8,727 nt of DNA from an uncultured bacterium. GTDB lineage: Bacteria; Bacillota; Clostridia; Oscillospirales; Oscillospiraceae. The notes beneath the pieces are model-generated. The model had not been told where the DNA came from and did no database searches. It saw only the letters and a program-made list of their open reading frames with translations. The translations under genes and the position numbers were made by a program. This document shows, in pieces, positions 5,916 through 8,727 of the stretch. Within the stretch, counting starts at the first letter, position 1; the number at the start of each line of letters is the position of its first letter. Where the stretch lies: assembly GCA_949288405.1 (NCBI GenBank), contig CASEKM010000046.1, forward strand, positions 1-8,727, written 5' to 3'.

Positions 5916-6308
5916 ATGTCCATTCCTGTTGGGATCAAGGGCCGGGCCGAGGACGTGGTCCGGGCGGAGAACACCGCCCAGGCCATGGGCTCCGGTACCC
6001 TGCCTGTTTTTGCCACTCCCGCCATGACCGCCCTGATGGAGAAGGCCGCCTGGACCTCCCTGGCCCCCTATCTGAATGAGGGGGAGAGCACCGTCGGCAC
6101 CAAACTGGAGATCACCCACGACTCCGCATCCCCCCTGGGCATCAAGGTGTGGGCCGAGAGCGAGGTCACAGAGGTGGACCGGAAGCGCATCGTGCTGAAG
6201 GTGGCGGCCTACGACGAGAAGGGCCTAATCGGCCAGGGGCTCCATGAGCGCTTCATCATCACAGACGACCGCTTCCTGGCCAAGGCCGGGCAGAAACTGG
6301 AGGGCTGA
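5916..6308 (+). CDS. FlK-like hotdog-fold acyl-CoA thioesterase
   Basis: A 130-aa single hotdog domain that would hydrolyse an acyl-CoA thioester in the cytoplasm, probably as a dimer. It resembles the fluoroacetyl-CoA thioesterase FlK of Streptomyces cattleya: FATPAMTALMEKAAW (32-46), APYLNEGESTVGT (50-62), ITHDSASPLG (66-75) and a C-terminal GLHERF (108-113). The FlK catalytic residues Thr42/Glu50/His76 have matching residues here, Thr34/Glu42/His68, with identical spacing (8 and 26), so the enzyme looks active. Such proteins are widespread in anaerobes that make no fluoroacetate, so the true substrate is probably another short or unusual acyl-CoA. The ATG has AAGGAG 9 nt upstream. It is first gene of a pair: the deacylase gene begins 3 nt after the stop. 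Confidence 0.92.
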   Translation: MSIPVGIKGRAEDVVRAENTAQAMGSGTLPVFATPAMTALMEKAAWTSLAPYLNEGESTVGTKLEITHDSASPLGIKVWAESEVTEVDRKRIVLKVAAYDEKGLIGQGLHERFIITDDRFLAKAGQKLEG

Positions 6309-6311
6309 CCT

Positions 6312-6791
6312 GTGTCCATCGAGCGTGTCCGCGCCTACTTCCGCCAGCTGGGCCGGGAGGAGGACATTTTGGAGTTCCCCGTCTCCAGCGCCACCGTGGA
6401 GCTGGCCGCCCAGGCGGCGGGGGTCATCCCCGCCCGCATCGCCAAGACCCTGTCCTTCCTGGTGGATGGAGGCTGCGTCCTCATCGTGGCCGCCGGCGAC
6501 GCCAAGATCGACAACCCCAAGTATAAGGCCATGTTCCACACCAAGGCCAAAATGCTCACCCCGGAGCAGGCCCAGGAGATGACAGGCCATGCGGTGGGGG
6601 GCGTGTGTCCCTTTGCCAACCCGGAGGGGGTCAAGACCTATCTGGACGTATCCCTGAAGCGGTTTGACACCGTGTTTCCTGCCGCGGGCAGCTCCAACTC
6701 CGCCATTGAGCTCACCTGTGACGAGCTGGCGGAGTACGCCCACAGCCTTGGCTGGGTGGACCTGTGCAAGGGGTGGCAGGAGGAGGGCTGA
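6312..6791 (+). CDS. YbaK/EbsC-family aminoacyl-tRNA deacylase (trans-editing)
   Basis: A 159-aa free-standing editing domain, as long as E. coli YbaK. The family removes wrongly attached amino acids from tRNA; YbaK itself clears Cys-tRNA(Pro), others act on different mischarged tRNAs, so the exact specificity here is open. Visible marks: Lys45 in RIAKTLSFL, equivalent to the essential YbaK Lys46; AGDAKIDN (61-68); the GGVCPF loop (96-101); and DVSLKRFDTVFPAAGSSNSA (112-131), the strongest family signature. The start is GTG 6312 with GGAGGG (6299-6304) inside the end of the thioesterase gene and a 3-nt gap between genes, so the two are co-transcribed and probably translationally coupled. A strong terminator follows the stop. 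Pairing with a thioesterase suggests a housekeeping cleanup role, but this is inference. Confidence 0.93.
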   Translation: MSIERVRAYFRQLGREEDILEFPVSSATVELAAQAAGVIPARIAKTLSFLVDGGCVLIVAAGDAKIDNPKYKAMFHTKAKMLTPEQAQEMTGHAVGGVCPFANPEGVKTYLDVSLKRFDTVFPAAGSSNSAIELTCDELAEYAHSLGWVDLCKGWQEEG

Positions 6792-6800
6792 GGCCCGCCG

Positions 6801-7469
6801 CTATGCCGCCCTTCCCCTCCGGTGGGGGTTCCGCCGGAGGGGATTTTTTATGCACAGGCGCGTCTCCAGGGCCAGGTTACAGCACAGCCACAGGGCGGTG
6901 AGCAGGAGGGTGGGCCCCGCTCCGGCCCCCAGAAGGAACAGCCCCAGGGCGGCGGCGGCACCGGAGAACAGCCGGTCGCTCCAGCGGCACAGACGCCAGG
7001 CAGCCTGGGGCCCCAGAAGCCAGGACAGCGTACAGCGGAGCACCCGGCCCCCGTCCAGCCGGCCGATGGGGAGCAGATTGAAGCAGCACAGCACCAGGTT
7101 GAGGCCGGCGAACATCGCGCCCCCTGGGAGGCGGCAGAGGACCAGGGCCAGGGCCAGGCTGACCAGCGGGCCCGCCAGGGCGGCCAGGATCTCCCCACCG
7201 TAGGACAGGGGGCGGTCCACCTCCATCTCCGCCCCCACGGCGGTGACGGTCACCCGCCGCACCCCGGTCCCCAGCAGGCGGAGCGCCAGCAGATGGCCCA
7301 GCTCGTGGAGGGCGCAGGCCAGCAGGGCCAGGGGGACGACCCCCTGGCCGTCCAGGTAGTTGAGCCAGGCGGCCAGCAGCAGAAAACCCCCGGTGACCTC
7401 CACCCGGACCGGCCTCAATCGGTCAAAAACTCCACGTAGTAGGCGGGGTTCAAGTGCAGTCCGTTCCAT
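6801..7469 (-). CDS. M50 site-2 protease family membrane metalloprotease, SpoIVFB-like
   Basis: An intramembrane zinc protease, 222 aa from this start. The zinc site is complete: HELGH (His55, Glu56, His59) in the first helical pair and NLLPIGRLDGG (131-141) with the third ligand Asp139; several hydrophobic segments surround them. Size, single catalytic core and absence of PDZ or CBS domains fit SpoIVFB, which cleaves pro-sigma-K in the mother cell during sporulation; the upstream M23 gene strengthens that reading. Start is uncertain. ATG (complement of 7467-7469) has GGAG 5 nt upstream but overlaps the M23 gene by 55 nt; TTG at 7418 overlaps the M23 stop as TTGA, and GTG at 7403 is also possible. 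Family alignment begins near residue 21 (VRVEVTGG), favouring the shorter forms. The Arg-rich C-terminal tail is encoded through the opposing operon's terminator. Confidence 0.9.
   Translation of the reverse strand: MERTALEPRLLRGVFDRLRPVRVEVTGGFLLLAAWLNYLDGQGVVPLALLACALHELGHLLALRLLGTGVRRVTVTAVGAEMEVDRPLSYGGEILAALAGPLVSLALALVLCRLPGGAMFAGLNLVLCCFNLLPIGRLDGGRVLRCTLSWLLGPQAAWRLCRWSDRLFSGAAAALGLFLLGAGAGPTLLLTALWLCCNLALETRLCIKNPLRRNPHRRGRAA
6814..6849 (+). terminator. Intrinsic terminator of the thioesterase-deacylase operon
   Basis: A 12-bp GC-rich stem (6814-6825 with 6831-6842, one G-T pair) around loop GGGTT, then A and six Ts (6844-6849). It begins 22 nt after the deacylase stop. The whole hairpin lies inside the 3' end of the minus-strand M50 gene (stop at 6801-6803). 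Read on the minus strand the hairpin has no U-tract after it, so it acts for the plus strand only. Confidence 0.88.
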
Positions 7470-8404
7470 TTCAGCTCCAAATGCAGGTGGGGCCCGGTGG
7501 CCACGCCGGTGGAGCCCACCTCGGCCACCTTCTCGCCCGCCGCCACCGGCTGCCCCTGGGAGACGCACAGCTTGCTGCAGTGGGCATAGAAGGACTTGAT
7601 GCCGTTCCCGTGGTCGAGCTGCAGATAGAGGCCGTGGTCGTCGTTTTCCCCGATATAGTCCACCGTACCGGCGGCAAAGGCCCCGATCGGGTCTCCCTCC
7701 TGGCCGCCGATGTCCACCCCGTTGTGGAACTTATATTCCCCGTCCACCGGGTGGTCCCGGTAGCCGTACTCCGAGCGCAGATGGCCCAGCACCGGCGTCA
7801 CCGTCTGCAGATCTCCCAGGGAGATGCAGTCCATGGTGTAGTTCTCCGGCAGGGGCGTGCCCGTATAGTTGGCCGACCAGACCACGGTCCCCACCGCCGG
7901 GACCGCCGCCTCTGGGGCGGTCTGGGCGGCCGGCGCCTCCGCGGCGGTCTCCGTTTGAAACCAGGCCTCCGGCGCTTGCTCCAGACGGAGGTAGTGGGCC
8001 GCCTGTTCCGCCTGCCCCGCCCCCAGGTTGAGGAAGTCCTGAGCCGCCTGTACCTGGACGGCCGGGTCCTGAACGGCGTCCTCCCCCTGAGAGGGGCCGA
8101 ACACCTGGACGCAGAAGCTTCCCAGCTCCTCCAGCACCGGCCCCTTTCCGGCCAGACTCTCGCCCAGCCCGGCCAGCGCAGCCCGGAAATCGGTGTCAGA
8201 GGATAGGACCGCCTGCAGCTCCCCCTGGAGCTGGGCCAGCCGCTGGGGGAAGACGCCCTTCCCGATGAATACGGCGGCAAACAGAGCGGCGCACACCGCC
8301 AGCTGAAGAAGACGGGTCCGCTCCCGGACGGCCGCCGCCTGCCGCCGCTCCCCGCCGTGGGAGGTCCTCTTCCGGCCGGACCACTGGATCGACTGGTTGT
8401 ACAT
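7415..8404 (-). CDS. Membrane-anchored M23 (LytM-type) metallopeptidase, SpoIVFA/SpoIIQ-like
   Basis: A 329-aa single-pass membrane protein. A short basic cytoplasmic part (1-30) precedes one transmembrane helix (about 31-49). An outer region with predicted helices and an Ala/Glu/Pro-rich linker (about 153-172) leads to a C-terminal M23 domain (about 205-325). The zinc ligands and catalytic His of active M23 enzymes are all present: His227 and Asp231 in HNGVD, His275 in YAHCSKL, His306/His308 in GPHLHLE. Active members cut peptidoglycan cross-bridges; sporulation relatives SpoIVFA and SpoIIQ use this domain mostly as a scaffold. Its position directly before an M50 protease matches spoIVFA-spoIVFB order, so control of that protease is a reasonable guess. 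Start ATG (complement of 8402-8404) has AGGAGG 8 nt upstream; the open frame to 8596 runs through the tRNA and is rejected. No clear promoter is seen; a sporulation sigma site is possible but unproven. Confidence 0.92.
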   Translation of the reverse strand: MYNQSIQWSGRKRTSHGGERRQAAAVRERTRLLQLAVCAALFAAVFIGKGVFPQRLAQLQGELQAVLSSDTDFRAALAGLGESLAGKGPVLEELGSFCVQVFGPSQGEDAVQDPAVQVQAAQDFLNLGAGQAEQAAHYLRLEQAPEAWFQTETAAEAPAAQTAPEAAVPAVGTVVWSANYTGTPLPENYTMDCISLGDLQTVTPVLGHLRSEYGYRDHPVDGEYKFHNGVDIGGQEGDPIGAFAAGTVDYIGENDDHGLYLQLDHGNGIKSFYAHCSKLCVSQGQPVAAGEKVAEVGSTGVATGPHLHLELKWNGLHLNPAYYVEFLTD

Positions 8405-8441
8405 CTGCCTTCCCTCCTGTGCAAAGTTCCTATCGGGACAG

Positions 8442-8469
8442 GATATTCCCTGAGAGATCGTGATATTCC
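8442..8469. repeat. Direct repeat GATATTCC, 20-bp period, upstream of the tRNA promoter
   Basis: GATATTCC occurs at 8442-8449 and again at 8462-8469, exactly two helical turns apart. The second copy ends 2 bp before the tRNA -35 box; both lie in the leader/promoter zone of the divergent M23 gene. The spacing would put two protein half-sites on one face of DNA. Chance is possible for an 8-mer pair. Confidence 0.4.
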
Positions 8470-8471
8470 TC

Positions 8472-8500
8472 TTGACACCGGGAAAAGAAATCATTATAAT
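8472..8500 (+). promoter_or_regulatory. Perfect consensus sigma-A promoter for tRNA-Pro
   Basis: TTGACA (8472-8477), a 17-bp spacer, and TATAAT (8495-8500) match consensus at all 12 positions. Transcription should start near 8507, leaving a ~12-nt 5' leader before the mature tRNA at 8519 for RNase P to remove. Confidence 0.92.
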
Positions 8501-8518
8501 AACAGAGCTGTACAAAAT

Positions 8519-8595
8519 CGGGGTGTGGCGAAGTTTGGTATCGCGCTTGGTTCGGGTCCAAGAGGCCCCGGGTTCGAATCCCGGCACTCCGACCA
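8519..8595 (+). tRNA. tRNA-Pro (anticodon CGG), CCA encoded
   Basis: A full cloverleaf of 77 nt. Acceptor stem CGGGGTG (8519-8525) pairs with CACTCCG (8585-8591), with one G-T pair; D stem GCGA/TCGC (8528-8531, 8541-8544); anticodon stem CTTGG/CCAAG (8546-8550, 8558-8562) with loop TTCGGGT, anticodon CGG at 8553-8555, reading codon CCG. T arm CCGGG-TTCGAAT-CCCGG is intact; discriminator A (8592) and CCA (8593-8595) are encoded. C1 of the acceptor with A73 is a hallmark of bacterial tRNA-Pro. A CGG-anticodon tRNA-Pro fits a GC-rich genome rich in CCG codons. It is transcribed alone between its own promoter and terminator. Confidence 0.97.
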
Positions 8596-8596
8596 A

Positions 8597-8632
8597 AAAA
8601 GGAGCTGTTTTCTTGCGAAAACAGCTCCTTTT
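8597..8632 (+). terminator. Intrinsic terminator of the tRNA-Pro gene
   Basis: A 16-bp perfect stem (8597-8612 with 8617-8632) around loop TTGC, starting 2 nt after the tRNA CCA. The 3' arm ends in TTTT, and the 5' arm begins with an A-run, so it could work in both directions. Core pairs are AGGAGCTGTTTTC with its complement. Confidence 0.88.
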
Positions 8633-8642
8633 GTATAAAGAA

Positions 8643-8727
8643 AACCACTCGCTAGGCGAGTGGTTCCAAAGAAGCCTAATGGCGATGAAGTAGACAGAAA
8701 AACTCCCTTTGCTTTAGAGTAAAGGTG
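8643..8727. mobile_element. Possible end of an IS200/IS605-like element (two hairpins at right edge)
   Basis: Right after the tRNA terminator, sequence becomes AT-richer. A 10-bp perfect stem (8643-8652 with 8656-8665, loop TAG) is followed by about 40 unpaired bases, then a second stem (8706-8713 with 8718-8725, one G-T pair, loop TTAG) at the window edge. Short perfect subterminal hairpins are what IS200/IS605 TnpA recognises, and similar arrangements precede tnpA in gut Firmicutes as I recall. No transposase codons are visible. Alternatives are a second terminator or a REP-like repeat. Confidence 0.35.

Noticed and set aside
6312..8595. Functional link between the YbaK-type deacylase and tRNA-Pro in the same window
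   Set aside because: Attractive because YbaK edits Cys-tRNA(Pro), but the genes are in separate transcription units 1.7 kb apart with a convergent operon between them; proximity is probably chance.
8405..8596. In-frame N-terminal extension of the M23 protein
   Set aside because: It runs antisense through the tRNA and its promoter; the ATG at 8404 has an AGGAGG site and is followed by a normal basic-then-hydrophobic start.

Overview
The window is a GC-rich (by eye, well above 60%), tightly packed stretch of chromosome from a low-GC-lineage Firmicute. It carries a Gram-positive PolC, a sporulation-type M23/M50 protease pair, a lipoprotein with a LAGC lipobox, and AGGAGG-type ribosome binding sites. 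High GC, frequent GTG starts and stacked hairpin repeats between genes suggest a gut Oscillospiraceae/Ruminococcaceae relative (Flavonifractor, Lawsonibacter, Pseudoflavonifractor or similar). That placement is inference.

Layout, left to right. (1) 1-1833: C-terminal ~610 codons of polC (+), ending at a strong bidirectional terminator. (2) 1870-4331: a minus-strand ABC importer operon of the NitT/TauT type, transcribed as lipoprotein, permease, ATPase, with overlapping genes; its substrate cannot be read from sequence. (3) 4332-4691: a 360-bp gene-free stretch filled with hairpin repeats, including two related double-hairpin modules in inverted orientation. (4) 4692-5351: a Crp/Fnr-family regulator (-) with a good promoter and a TGTCT-N6-AGACA dyad on its predicted start of transcription, suggesting autoregulation. 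(5) 5473-5739: a divergent small protein of unknown function. (6) 5916-6791: a two-gene (+) operon, a FlK-type hotdog thioesterase with its Thr/Glu/His triad at FlK spacing, then a YbaK/EbsC-type aminoacyl-tRNA deacylase, ending in a terminator. (7) 6801-8404: a minus-strand pair, a membrane-anchored M23 peptidase followed by an M50 site-2 protease, recalling spoIVFA-spoIVFB. (8) 8472-8632: a tRNA-Pro(CGG) gene with a perfect consensus promoter and its own terminator. (9) 8643-8727: AT-richer sequence with two hairpins, possibly one end of an IS200/IS605-like element continuing past the window.

At both convergent gene ends (polC/ABC ATPase and deacylase/M50 protease) the last codons of the minus-strand gene also form an arm of the terminator hairpin. 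I see no CRISPR array, prophage, toxin-antitoxin or defence system. The features most worth a second look are the Crp/Fnr operator, the repeat cluster, the FlK-like enzyme paired with a tRNA-editing enzyme, the M23/M50 pair with an intact M23 zinc site, and the element-like right edge.
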